From Planktomarina temperata RCA23 (GTDB taxonomy: Bacteria > Pseudomonadota > Alphaproteobacteria > Rhodobacterales > Rhodobacteraceae), in the NCBI RefSeq assembly GCF_000738435.1, contig NZ_CP003984.1, positions 806,001 through 870,000 on the forward strand: a stretch of 64,000 nucleotides of DNA, in the 5' to 3' direction. Positions within the stretch are counted from its first letter, which is position 1; each line of letters begins with the position of its first letter. A model generated the notes under the pieces. The model was given only the letters and a program-made list of their open reading frames with translations. It did no database searches and had not been told where the DNA came from. Of the stretch, positions 26,786 through 34,278 are shown in pieces. Both the position numbers and the translations under genes were made by a program.

Positions 26786-27940
26786 TTAGCTACTTAGCCG
26801 GCTTAAAGCGGCATGTTGTGCAGGTGGGCTGGTCATTATTTGTGTCATTGGCGCGACATCAATGATGATATCCTCGGCTTCAATGACACCGCCGGATTGC
26901 AGCACCAGCGCACGTTGCATGACATTCTCCAGTTCACGGACATTACCGGGCCATGAGTGGTCCAACAGCGCATCCCGCGCACATTCGGATAACCAAGGGA
27001 TCATTTCGAGCGACGGCGCATGCTTTCGCAGTAGGGCGACCGCGATGGGTAATATGTCCAGAGCGCGATCGCAAAGCGATTGGGTTGCCATGGGAAACAC
27101 ATTTAGTCGATAAAATAGATCCTCGCGGAAATTATTCTTCTGAATTTCAGAGCGCATATCTCGATTTGTTGTCGCCAGAACTCGGACATCGACATCAATT
27201 TCGGTCTGCGCCCCGAGGGGGGTTACCTTGCGCTCTTGCAAAACGCGTAAAATTTTTGACTGCAATCCAATGGGCATTTCGGAAATTTCATCCAGCAATA
27301 ATGTGCCCAGATTGGCCGCGCGGAATATGCCCTTATTGGCCACCGACGCCCCGGTAAAAGCACCCTTTTCGTGACCAAATAAAACAGCTTCCAACATATT
27401 TTCTGGAATAGCTGCGCAATTAATGGCTACAAATGGAGAAGCATGGCGAGCAGATTTGTCGTGAATGAAACGGGCCAATACTTCCTTACCCGTGCCCGTA
27501 GGACCATTTATGAATACAGTAACGTCAGACTTCGCCACCCGGCTTGCCAATGATAACAAATTAGAGGTCATAGGGTCCGCCGCAATCATATTGGACAGAT
27601 CGGCGCAAATTAAGTCGGCGGCAACAGTGAGGGCAAAAAAGTCATCGCTCGGCAGGGAAATATGAATAACTTTACCGCCCAAAGACGGTTCGATCGCAAA
27701 GCGATTTGCTTTGGGATCAATGATAGTAACCAACTTTGGTTTCAAGGAACGCGCAAAAGCGATTAAAGCCTGATTTCCGCCCATGGCTTTTTCCTGTGCC
27801 GCAGAAAAGACCAAAGTGCCGCCCAATGCATCCGCAGCAATATTTTTCGCAGCTCTTACGACCAATTTCCGTGATGATATAATTTCGCATAGATGATCGG
27901 CTTGCGCGAAATGCGATGCGTCAATAAATATATCACTCAT
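26786..27940 (-). CDS. fleT: sigma-54 activator without DNA-binding domain (FleT-like)
   Basis: 384 residues. A poorly conserved N-terminal domain (1-120) precedes a complete AAA+ domain: Walker A GPTGTGKE (about 146-153), the sigma-54-contacting GAFTGA loop (about 193-198), Walker B LLLDEISE and the R-finger region FREDLFYRLNVFP. The protein stops soon after WPGNVRELENVMQRAL, without the Fis-type HTH that enhancer-binding proteins normally have. In R. sphaeroides, FleT has this feature, sits upstream of fliE and works together with FleQ; the match in gene order supports the name. ATG at 27940 (GGAGAGTGATC before it) was preferred over 27997, because that longer ORF would run through the sigma-54 promoter. 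Confidence 0.88.
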   Translation of the reverse strand: MSDIFIDASHFAQADHLCEIISSRKLVVRAAKNIAADALGGTLVFSAAQEKAMGGNQALIAFARSLKPKLVTIIDPKANRFAIEPSLGGKVIHISLPSDDFFALTVAADLICADLSNMIAADPMTSNLLSLASRVAKSDVTVFINGPTGTGKEVLARFIHDKSARHASPFVAINCAAIPENMLEAVLFGHEKGAFTGASVANKGIFRAANLGTLLLDEISEMPIGLQSKILRVLQERKVTPLGAQTEIDVDVRVLATTNRDMRSEIQKNNFREDLFYRLNVFPMATQSLCDRALDILPIAVALLRKHAPSLEMIPWLSECARDALLDHSWPGNVRELENVMQRALVLQSGGVIEAEDIIIDVAPMTQIMTSPPAQHAALSRLSS

Positions 27941-27968
27941 GATCACTCTCCATGTTGTAAAATGAAGG

Positions 27969-27986
27969 AAGCAAAAACCGGGCCAA
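27969..27986 (-). promoter_or_regulatory. sigma-54 promoter of fleT-fliEFGHIJ
   Basis: Minus strand TTGGCCCGGTTTTTGCTTC: GG at 27983-27984 and GC at 27971-27972 with the right spacing; two departures from TGGCACG in the -24 block. About 30 bases before the fleT start. Suggests FleQ-dependent expression of fleT. Confidence 0.85.
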
Positions 27987-28131
27987 GTGAATTTCAAAAG
28001 AAAATAATAAAAGCTAAAATAGAGATTTTCTTATAAATTTAGGATGCATTATTTGTTGATTAAAAATTAATATTAATTACTGCATAAGTCTATAGGATCG
28101 CACGAGTCAAAAAAGTGACAGCTTGAAACAG

Positions 28132-28158
28132 CAAAATTTTTTGAAGTTGGGTATGGCT
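28132..28158 (+). promoter_or_regulatory. weak copy of the fliC/fliD promoter-like motif
   Basis: CAAAATTTTTTGAAGTTGGG followed by TATGG matches the fliD motif at about 16 of 27 positions, mainly in the AAAAT, TGAAG and TGG blocks. It lies about 75 bases upstream of the FliL-like gene. Low confidence. Confidence 0.25.
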
Positions 28159-28231
28159 AACTACAAATTCTACAAGACTTACGATTAATGAATTTTAACA
28201 GTATGCCGTTTAAGAGTAAGGGGAGGGTGAT

Positions 28232-28771
28232 ATGGCGAGAAAATTAAAAATTGGTCTGCTTTATGGTCTGCCAGGAACAATTGTCTTAAGCGCGTTCTTT
28301 GCGGGTCATATGTCAATCTCGCCTGAAGCCGATCGACTTGCAGATCCGAGTGATGCGACCGCAGTCATTGAGCCGGTGGAAGACGTCGAAGCCGAGAGCA
28401 GCGATGCGGCAGCAGGGGCGGCCGCTGCAATGTTGGGACTGCCACAATACCAGTATTTTCCATATCGAACGACTTTAGTGGGCAACATTGAAGGCACCAA
28501 CCAACTTTTTAGCTTCGAAATAGCAGTGGCCGTCTATGACAAAAAAATATACGCTAATTCATCCATGGACGTCTTGGCGGAGCTTGAACTACAACTGACC
28601 CCGCTGATCTTGGATCAAGCACTCGGTATGAACGCAGATGTTCTTTTATCAAAAAACGGCCGAGAAACCTTGAAGGTTCAGATCAAAGATATGTTAAATG
28701 AAACTTTGCAGAAATGGGGCCACAGCCCATTTGTTCATGCAGTTGAGATTACGTCATTCGTGGTCACCTAA
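28232..28771 (+). CDS. second FliL-like protein
   Basis: 179 residues: an N-terminal signal anchor (residues about 8-28), an acidic linker, and a C-terminal part (YQYFPYRTTLVGNIEGTNQL, FSFEIAVAVYDKK, then LTPLILDQALGMNADVLLSK and a final EITSFVVT) that follows the FliL domain pattern of N-terminal strand, long helix and last strand. Much diverged from FliL at 18208. ATG has AGGGGAGGGTGAT upstream. FliL proteins ring and activate stators; a second copy may act with the same MotB or at a different step. Alternatively a generic periplasmic stator-associated protein. Confidence 0.7.
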   Translation: MARKLKIGLLYGLPGTIVLSAFFAGHMSISPEADRLADPSDATAVIEPVEDVEAESSDAAAGAAAAMLGLPQYQYFPYRTTLVGNIEGTNQLFSFEIAVAVYDKKIYANSSMDVLAELELQLTPLILDQALGMNADVLLSKNGRETLKVQIKDMLNETLQKWGHSPFVHAVEITSFVVT

Positions 28772-28781
28772 TTCTGTTTGC

Positions 28782-28799
28782 ATGGCATGAAGTTTGCAG
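28782..28799 (+). promoter_or_regulatory. sigma-54 promoter of the orf57-fliS block
   Basis: ATGGCATGAAGTTTGCAGA: GG at 28784-28785 and GC at 28796-28797, correct spacing and a good TTGCA -12. About 40 bases before the small ORF at 28836. Confidence 0.88.
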
Positions 28800-28835
28800 A
28801 TGAACCCTACTAATACACCAGTTAGGGAGACTGTT

Positions 28836-29009
28836 ATGAACCTATTTAGGCAATGGATAAATGATGAAACATCAGAGCAGGATGGCTCAAGTTTACGGAA
28901 TTTAGAAGTCGAAATCTGCTACTTTGGTGAAGATGACAAAAAGCAAATGACACTCAAAGTGCCATTTACGGAGTATGTGGACCCCTCAGGCAACCCGGGG
29001 ATCGGGTGA
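28836..29009 (+). CDS. small acidic hypothetical protein
   Basis: 57 residues (MNLFRQWINDE..., EVEICYFGEDDKKQMTLKV). ATG at 28836 chosen because AGGGAGACTGTT precedes it; the longer frame from 28794 overlaps the -12 element of the promoter. No family recognised. First gene behind the sigma-54 promoter, about 100 bases before fliS, so probably a small flagellar accessory protein. Confidence 0.55.
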   Translation: MNLFRQWINDETSEQDGSSLRNLEVEICYFGEDDKKQMTLKVPFTEYVDPSGNPGIG

Positions 29010-29108
29010 ATTATAAAATTCTCTAATTTGTTTTTGAATTCGAGCTAAACAATAGCGAATCAGCACCGTTGATATTCTTAGAGATCAAAAAACCTTCGGG
29101 AGAGCAGC

Positions 29109-29480
29109 GTGAATTATGCATTTGCAAGAGATCAATACAGGAAGTCCAAGAATGCTGCGTTAAGTTCATTGAGCGACCCTCATGAAATGATAGGGTTAAC
29201 GCTTAAGGAGTTATCGCGCAGTTTGAACGCTCTGCAAAATGATAACGTGACCGAAGAACAACGAAATCTGCATTTATCGAAAGGCTTTACTGCGGTCTAC
29301 ATCCTGCAAACAAGCCTCGATTTCGAAAAAGGCTTTGAAATTGCCAGTAACCTATTCAAAATCTACGAATTCGTCCGCGAGCAATTGCAAAAGACCCTCA
29401 AAAGAGACGTAACAACTAATTTGGCTGTATGCAGTGGCATTCTGGATGAGATAATTGACGCCTGGAGAAATATTAAATAA
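29109..29480 (+). CDS. fliS: flagellin export chaperone FliS
   Basis: 123 residues, all-helical: YAFARDQYRKSKNAALSSLSDPHEMI, then LHLSKGFTAVYILQTSLDFEKGFEIASNLFKIYEFV and a last helix ending DEIIDAWRNI match FliS (the middle block is the conserved L-D..GG.ia.nL..LY pattern). Keeps flagellin monomeric before export. GTG start at 29109 with GGGAGAGCAGC upstream. Downstream of a sigma-54 promoter, an arrangement suited to early expression ahead of flagellin. Confidence 0.85.
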   Translation: MNYAFARDQYRKSKNAALSSLSDPHEMIGLTLKELSRSLNALQNDNVTEEQRNLHLSKGFTAVYILQTSLDFEKGFEIASNLFKIYEFVREQLQKTLKRDVTTNLAVCSGILDEIIDAWRNIK

Positions 29481-29511
29481 ACGGGATCTACTGTAACTCA
29501 ACAAGCAAGTT

Positions 29512-30012
29512 GTGGAGACGAGTTTGGCTGCATTTTGTCCCTCATGGATCTATTCCTCCGTTTGTGCCCTAATTGCGCAGCGGTACCTGTCTGAGGAGAT
29601 GGGATTAGAAGCATTCTGTGGAAAATACGCGGAAGAATTGCAGAAACATTATTCTGACGTGAATGAACAGATGGTGTTGGCCACGGCTGAGGGCTACTTG
29701 AGGCATTTGATGGAAGCGGAAGTTGAAGATGCCGCAGAAATTTTAAATAGCTATGCTTATCATCGTATTACAGTGGATAAGAGTGGGTCCCCTCGCAAGA
29801 TAAAGGGCTATTTTTCTTCTGCTTTAGCGGGGGTTAAAGCACCTGAAATAAATGCAGAAGCGGATGCCAAATCGTTCAAACCCTTTATCTTTATGTATAG
29901 ATCTAAGCCAGAGCTGGCGGCGCCCGCTGGCTGGGATTGGAGCAAAATTGAAGATGGAGAATGGCTGACTGAATTTCCAGAGTTAGAGGTCTCAGTTTTC
30001 GACGGCTTATAG
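29512..30012 (+). CDS. hypothetical protein of the fliS block
   Basis: 166 residues, soluble, GTG start at 29512. Mostly helical in the first 100 residues (YLSEEMGLEAFCGKYAEELQ, EEVLATAEGYL-like), then a W-rich C-terminus (GWDWSKIEDGEWL). No family recognised. It follows fliS by about 30 bases and ends next to a convergent gene. Possibly a chaperone or regulator linked to flagellin export, by context only. Confidence 0.5.
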   Translation: METSLAAFCPSWIYSSVCALIAQRYLSEEMGLEAFCGKYAEELQKHYSDVNEQMVLATAEGYLRHLMEAEVEDAAEILNSYAYHRITVDKSGSPRKIKGYFSSALAGVKAPEINAEADAKSFKPFIFMYRSKPELAAPAGWDWSKIEDGEWLTEFPELEVSVFDGL

Positions 30013-30013
30013 C

Positions 30014-30391
30014 TTACGACAGCAAGTTTACCGCTGACCCAAATCTAGGCAAATCCTGAAACATATTTGATAACCGTGCCATTTTGGTTGCGGCACCGGA
30101 ATGCGCATATGCGGGAGCCATAAGAGCCCGAGCCATTATCAAATTTTCGGTGATCTGTGCGGAAGGGGCTTGGCTTGGATGGAATATTTGAACCTTCGGA
30201 TGATCCGCGTTATAGTTTGGAACTGTGTTCAGAGATTCTGTTGGACCAACCCCGAAATGGGTTTGCCTTAAGCTCGTTTGGGGCTTGTCGGTTACGCCAA
30301 TCGCACCCGCAAGCGCAGTAACTGGCGCAGGTTGCGGCTGAAAGTAAGGTTCACTTGCTATTGGGCGTAAAGGTACCAACAGGGGCTCCAT
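30014..30391 (-). CDS. hypothetical protein, Pro/Ala-rich
   Basis: 125 residues without a signal peptide or membrane helix. The first 60 residues are Pro/Gln/Thr-rich (EPYFQPQPAPVTALAGAIG), as in disordered export-signal regions of flagellar secreted proteins; the C-terminal 40 are helical (ITENLIMARALMAPAYAHSG). No clear ribosome binding site. It might be a secreted rod/hook-type or regulatory protein; nothing firmer can be said. Confidence 0.45.
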   Translation of the reverse strand: MEPLLVPLRPIASEPYFQPQPAPVTALAGAIGVTDKPQTSLRQTHFGVGPTESLNTVPNYNADHPKVQIFHPSQAPSAQITENLIMARALMAPAYAHSGAATKMARLSNMFQDLPRFGSAVNLLS

Positions 30392-30470
30392 TTATGTAGC
30401 TAATGGACGTCACCTTATCTGGGAAAATTAATTAGGCTAGCAAATATTTTATGAATTGCGTCAAACTTTG

Positions 30471-30497
30471 ACAAATTTACTGAAAATGGTCATAACT
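30471..30497 (+). promoter_or_regulatory. copy of the fliC/fliD promoter-like motif
   Basis: ACAAATTTACTGAAAATGG followed by TCATAAC matches the fliD motif at about 19 of 27 aligned positions, including the CTGAA and TGGTC blocks. It ends about 35 bases before the small membrane-protein gene at 30532, a normal promoter distance. Confidence 0.4.
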
Positions 30498-30531
30498 AGG
30501 GGAAGGAAATTACGAGATAGAGAGCAGCGAA

Positions 30532-30771
30532 ATGTCTGAAAAAGAAAAGCCTATTCCGCCTTGCCGCCGCTGTTTGATTATTCGCTATTTTCTTGTTTCG
30601 GCTTCACTTTTCATTGTTTGCATCCCAATCGCAGGTAGCAAGTTTGAACCATTAAAACACCTGACAGCTTGGCATTTTGTAGCCATTATTTTTGCAATCG
30701 GGATTGCTGGACTAATTTTTAAGTATATTTTTGAGATGCCGCGGTATTCAGACGACGAGAGGGACTCTTAG
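30532..30771 (+). CDS. small two-helix membrane protein
   Basis: 79 residues: a short N-terminus with CRRC, two membrane helices (about residues 17-37 and 45-66) and an acidic tail. ATG at 30532, preceded by GAGAGCAGCGAA. Not recognised. A shared promoter-like motif with flagellin and fliD suggests late flagellar expression. Confidence 0.5.
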   Translation: MSEKEKPIPPCRRCLIIRYFLVSASLFIVCIPIAGSKFEPLKHLTAWHFVAIIFAIGIAGLIFKYIFEMPRYSDDERDS

Positions 30772-30796
30772 GCCCGAATCAGTGTTCGAGCCTAAG
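30767..30796. terminator. strong hairpin between convergent genes
   Basis: CTTAGGCCCGAA and TTCGAGCCTAAG form a 12-bp stem with one mismatch and a 6-base loop, covering the stop codon of the small membrane protein gene. No U tract on either strand; it may act bidirectionally with Rho or protect 3' ends. Confidence 0.55.
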
Positions 30797-30803
30797 ATAA
30801 CGA

Positions 30804-31607
30804 CTATCGTGTCAATTTTTCGACCATATCGGAGTTGGCCTGGAGGACGCGTGCTGAGCCGCTGAACTGTTGCTGTGCGCGGATCATGACGGTCATTTCC
30901 TGCGTAATGTCCACATTGGATCCTTCCAACGCACCAGCTTGCAACGTGCCATAGCCCGATTGTCCTGCAACTCCGAATGACGGTTGGCCGGAGTAAGTCG
31001 TTTCTGCAAATCGTGCGGATCCAACGTTTTTGAGGGCACCTTGATTGGCGAAAGTTGCGAGGGCGAGCGTGCCGCGGTCGATAATTGAGCTGCCATAAGT
31101 TGCCGAAATTTGGCCACTTGATGTAATTTCTAGGCCGGTCAAGGCGTCTTCGCCTTCGCTAAATGGGATCTGCAGCGCGGACAGAGTTGCAGCCGCTTCT
31201 GCGCCCGCCGCGGTCCCCTGGACGAAGGCGCCATCACCAGTTTTCAGATAGCCATCCTTGTCGATCGTGAGCTCGCCGCTGCGCGTGTAAAATAGGTTTC
31301 CGGACGAGGCACCGTCTGGGCCGGGGGGCGAAACGGTTAGCATTCCGGGGCCAATGATCGCGAGATTAAGCGCACCGGCACGGTCGACAATCGCGCCTTG
31401 CCCATCATTTCGACGGGTTCCAGCGATGGCACTGCCGAACCCGGCTTGCGTGCGCGCCACGGTGTCGGGCGTGGCGGAGCCATAAATATCGTTGAACGAA
31501 ACATCACTTTTCTTAAAGCCAGTGGATCCCGAGTTCGCGATATTGTTGGAGACGACTGCAATTTCATGCATAGCTGTGGACATGCCAGATCTGATAATTC
31601 CGTACAT
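30804..31607 (-). CDS. extra FlgE/FlgF/FlgG-family axial protein
   Basis: 267 residues. N-terminal rod signature (MYGIIRSGMSTAMHEIAVVS, then NNIANSGSTGFKKSDVSFND), a central beta-rich domain (YTRSGELTIDKDGYLKTGDG) and the C-terminal coiled-coil signature LEGSNVDITQEMTVMIRAQQ all fit the FlgE/F/G superfamily. The canonical flgE, flgF and flgG are present elsewhere (42.0-47.4 kb), so this is a fourth member. ATG has AAAGGGGTTAATA upstream and a sigma-54 promoter lies about 37 bases further up. It may be an additional rod or proximal-hook component, or replace FlgF in some state. Confidence 0.85.
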   Translation of the reverse strand: MYGIIRSGMSTAMHEIAVVSNNIANSGSTGFKKSDVSFNDIYGSATPDTVARTQAGFGSAIAGTRRNDGQGAIVDRAGALNLAIIGPGMLTVSPPGPDGASSGNLFYTRSGELTIDKDGYLKTGDGAFVQGTAAGAEAAATLSALQIPFSEGEDALTGLEITSSGQISATYGSSIIDRGTLALATFANQGALKNVGSARFAETTYSGQPSFGVAGQSGYGTLQAGALEGSNVDITQEMTVMIRAQQQFSGSARVLQANSDMVEKLTR

Positions 31608-31619
31608 TATTAACCCCTT

Positions 31620-33437
31620 TTGAACAGTTACTCACAGCCTGCTGTGCAGCAATCATGCCAACACGTGAAAAATAAGTTGAAATTTCAGATTGGTCCGTTC
31701 AATAATTTAGCAAAGGGGTATGAAATCAAACATTTTGAGCTTAAATCGTCATCCAAATCCATCCTAAGCATATACGCAAGCTCAGGAATTGGCGCCGCTA
31801 TTGGTGTGATAGTATCGGTAATAGTTGGTGGATTTGTATACCTTGTACAATTCGCACAAAATTTAGATTTGTTTGGGGATGCGCGTTTTATACAATTGGG
31901 CGCAATCGTTTTAGATATCAAAATATGCTTCTTTATAATTCTGGCAGCGATTGCAATTTTAATTTTGAGAAAACTCTTCGGTATCTCAAAGTGGAATGGA
32001 CCGGCGGATTCTATTTATGCCGCACATCAAAATAACGATGAATTGGATATAAAGACAGGCGTAGCATCGACGATGGCTGCGTTAGTTTCCGCCGCTGGAT
32101 ATGCCTCGGTTGGTCAATATGGCCCCTTGGTTCATTTTGGTGCCACGGCTGGCACGGCTGCAAAAAAGGTGCTCAACCTAAGGATTGGGACGGATGTGGT
32201 CATTGGCTGCGGTGTCGCCGCGGCGATTTCCTCTGGTTTTGCCGCCCCGATTGCAGGGGTAATTTTCGCGCATGAGGCGATTTTAAGACATTATTCGCCA
32301 AGTGCGATGGCTCCGATAGCGACAAGCGCTATTGTGGCGGCTGCGATGGAGAGTTACTTTTTTAACATACCCCATCCGCTTGAAATCGTTGAAGTCGGTC
32401 CAACTCTGGTAAGTGCATTTTTACCCGTTGCCATTGCTGGTGTCGTCTTTGGATTGGTGGCCATAATTTTCATGCATAGCTTGCGATATTTTGCGGGCTT
32501 AAATGCTCGATTGAATCGGCCTGTTTATCAGACTATTTTTGTCGCCGTACTGGCGGTGATCATAGTTAGCCTTTTCATACCCGAGGCTCTGGGCCTTGGT
32601 ACGGGTGTTTTGGCGTCGGTATTAAATATCCAGGGAAGTTTAGGTTTCATTTTATCCTTACTTTTGGTCAAAATCGTCATAACCAGTCTGTGCCTTGGTT
32701 TTGGCTTCTTTGGCGGAGTTTTTTCACCTTCGCTCTTGATTGGTGCAGCTACGGGCGCTGTACTGGCCAAATGTTTCGCCCTTATCGGTTTGCCGGGTTT
32801 GGGCATGGCTTTGGCTTTGGCGGGTATGGCTTCTGTTGCGGCCTGCGTCGTTGGTGCGCCATTGGCGACGATATTTATTGTCTTGGAACTCACGCTTTCC
32901 TATGAGTTCACCCTCATTACATTGCTTGCTGTGATCGTGAGCCAAGTTATTTCGTCAAATTTATTTGGTAATTCGTTTTTTGATCGCCAGCTTTTGGATA
33001 GAGGAATTGATCTAAAGTTTGGCCGTGGCAAGTTTAGCTTATCTCAAGCGCGCGTGTTGGAGCGCGCTCATAATGATTTTGTATCCACCCCGACAGATTC
33101 GACGGTTGCCGCCGTGTTAAAACTCCTTAGCGAAGCTGGGCAGACCGAGGCATATTGCCTGTCTCACGACGGTAATCTGGAAGGTAAATTGTCGATTATT
33201 CACCTCATGGGGGCTGATAAAGATCAGGCGGTGCGGGAGATCATGGACCGCAGGCCATTGCGTTTGAAGGCAGATCAAAACATGCTCGAGGCAATAGAAG
33301 TGGCGTCAGGTTTTGTTGGTGAAACAATTCCGGTGATTGAGGAACCTGGCGGAAAAATGATCGGTGTTGTGAGTGAATCCGATTTATTTTCCGCATATTT
33401 GGACATCCAAGAACAAGTTCAGGATGTCGAAAAATAG
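31620..33437 (+). CDS. ClC-family chloride channel/transporter with CBS domains
   Basis: Up to 605 residues. ClC transmembrane core (residues about 50-460) followed by a C-terminal CBS pair (VSTPTDSTVAAVLKLLSEAG and PVIEEPGGKMIGVVSESDLF). The anion-site region GGVFSPSLLIGA is normal. However, the GREGP motif reads GQYGP (residues 165-169): the gating glutamate is replaced by Tyr 167; in FAAPIAGVIFAHEA the position of the internal proton glutamate of the E. coli exchanger is Ala 220. It is therefore unlikely to be a classical proton/chloride antiporter. The TTG start at 31620 is uncertain; the sigma-54 promoter of the divergent gene lies within the first codons, so a later start is possible. 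Confidence 0.88.
   Translation: MNSYSQPAVQQSCQHVKNKLKFQIGPFNNLAKGYEIKHFELKSSSKSILSIYASSGIGAAIGVIVSVIVGGFVYLVQFAQNLDLFGDARFIQLGAIVLDIKICFFIILAAIAILILRKLFGISKWNGPADSIYAAHQNNDELDIKTGVASTMAALVSAAGYASVGQYGPLVHFGATAGTAAKKVLNLRIGTDVVIGCGVAAAISSGFAAPIAGVIFAHEAILRHYSPSAMAPIATSAIVAAAMESYFFNIPHPLEIVEVGPTLVSAFLPVAIAGVVFGLVAIIFMHSLRYFAGLNARLNRPVYQTIFVAVLAVIIVSLFIPEALGLGTGVLASVLNIQGSLGFILSLLLVKIVITSLCLGFGFFGGVFSPSLLIGAATGAVLAKCFALIGLPGLGMALALAGMASVAACVVGAPLATIFIVLELTLSYEFTLITLLAVIVSQVISSNLFGNSFFDRQLLDRGIDLKFGRGKFSLSQARVLERAHNDFVSTPTDSTVAAVLKLLSEAGQTEAYCLSHDGNLEGKLSIIHLMGADKDQAVREIMDRRPLRLKADQNMLEAIEVASGFVGETIPVIEEPGGKMIGVVSESDLFSAYLDIQEQVQDVEK
31644..31661 (-). promoter_or_regulatory. sigma-54 promoter of the extra FlgF-like gene
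   Basis: Minus strand TTGGCATGATTGCTGCAC: GG at 31658-31659 and GC at 31646-31647, correct spacing; -12 reads CTGC instead of TTGC, as in the flgP promoter. It lies inside the annotated N-terminal coding region of the ClC gene. Confidence 0.75.
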
Positions 33438-33441
33438 GACA

Positions 33442-34278
33442 TTAGTTCACCGCAAGAGATTTGCGTAAGGCCTCAACTTTTGACCAATGCTTTCGCAAAA
33501 CACCCCGCACCTGATGAGATTTCGTCATGTCATTTAAAGATGGCGGCATGATGAGTGCATTGGTCTCCTCCGATTGCCCTAGGCTGGCAATTAATCGCGC
33601 GTATTCTGGATGTATGACAGTGCTCGACTGGGCATAAACACTTGCCTTTGATGCCAGCTGGAACCCCATGTCGACCTTGTTTTGGCCCGCAGTGCCGAGA
33701 TTGAAGAATTCATAGTGAGTAGGGGCAATTGCGAGGTTGGGAATTGAGTTGCTTGCCGTGCTATTCATAGTCTCAACCGCAGTTGTAAATCCGCTGAAAT
33801 ATCGCTTACCCCGATTTTCATCTGGTGAATGATAGTGCTGAACCGCATCGGCCCAAGAGCCGTGTTGTCTATACAGCTGTCGTAAGAATTTCGCGGCGTA
33901 GGTCACATTTTGGACGGGATCAATCATCTGCTCCAACGACTTAAACTCCTGGCTATGCCAATAGTGATTGATCTGCATACAGCCAACGTCAATATTGGTG
34001 CGCCCTGTCGCGGTTGCGGTGGTTAGGTAGTCAAGAGCTGAGGATTTTGTTTCAAAGTAAAGCCCTTTGCCCGCGTGATTGAGCGCCCAGGGCCAAGCTT
34101 TGCGTTTGCCATTTAGGCTGCGACCGGACTCAATGCGTGCGATTGCTGGTAACAGGTGTTGCGGCAGACCGGCGTTCTGTCCTATTTGCGTCGCCAGCTC
34201 TTCGCAATCGCGCACAGTGCTCTGCGCTGATAATGGGGTTAATGCTAAAATGATCAGGAGGGCGAAAAGGCGTTTCAT
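33442..34278 (-). CDS. sltF: flagellar lytic transglycosylase SltF-like
   Basis: 278 residues with a signal peptide (residues 1-20) and an SLT-type lysozyme fold: catalytic Glu in LLPAIARIESGRS (about residue 50), then NIDVGCMQINHYWH and VTYAAKFLRQLYRQHGSW. It opens the murein for rod passage. FlgJ in this cluster lacks a muramidase domain, as in R. sphaeroides where SltF supplies it, so the pairing is meaningful. The long C-terminal part (190-278) could bind FlgJ. Overlaps flgL by four bases. Confidence 0.85.
   Translation of the reverse strand: MKRLFALLIILALTPLSAQSTVRDCEELATQIGQNAGLPQHLLPAIARIESGRSLNGKRKAWPWALNHAGKGLYFETKSSALDYLTTATATGRTNIDVGCMQINHYWHSQEFKSLEQMIDPVQNVTYAAKFLRQLYRQHGSWADAVQHYHSPDENRGKRYFSGFTTAVETMNSTASNSIPNLAIAPTHYEFFNLGTAGQNKVDMGFQLASKASVYAQSSTVIHPEYARLIASLGQSEETNALIMPPSLNDMTKSHQVRGVLRKHWSKVEALRKSLAVN

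Noticed and set aside
27941-27997. longer N-terminus of the FleT-like protein
   Set aside because: Those codons contain the sigma-54 promoter at 27969-27986, so they are upstream of or at the transcription start.
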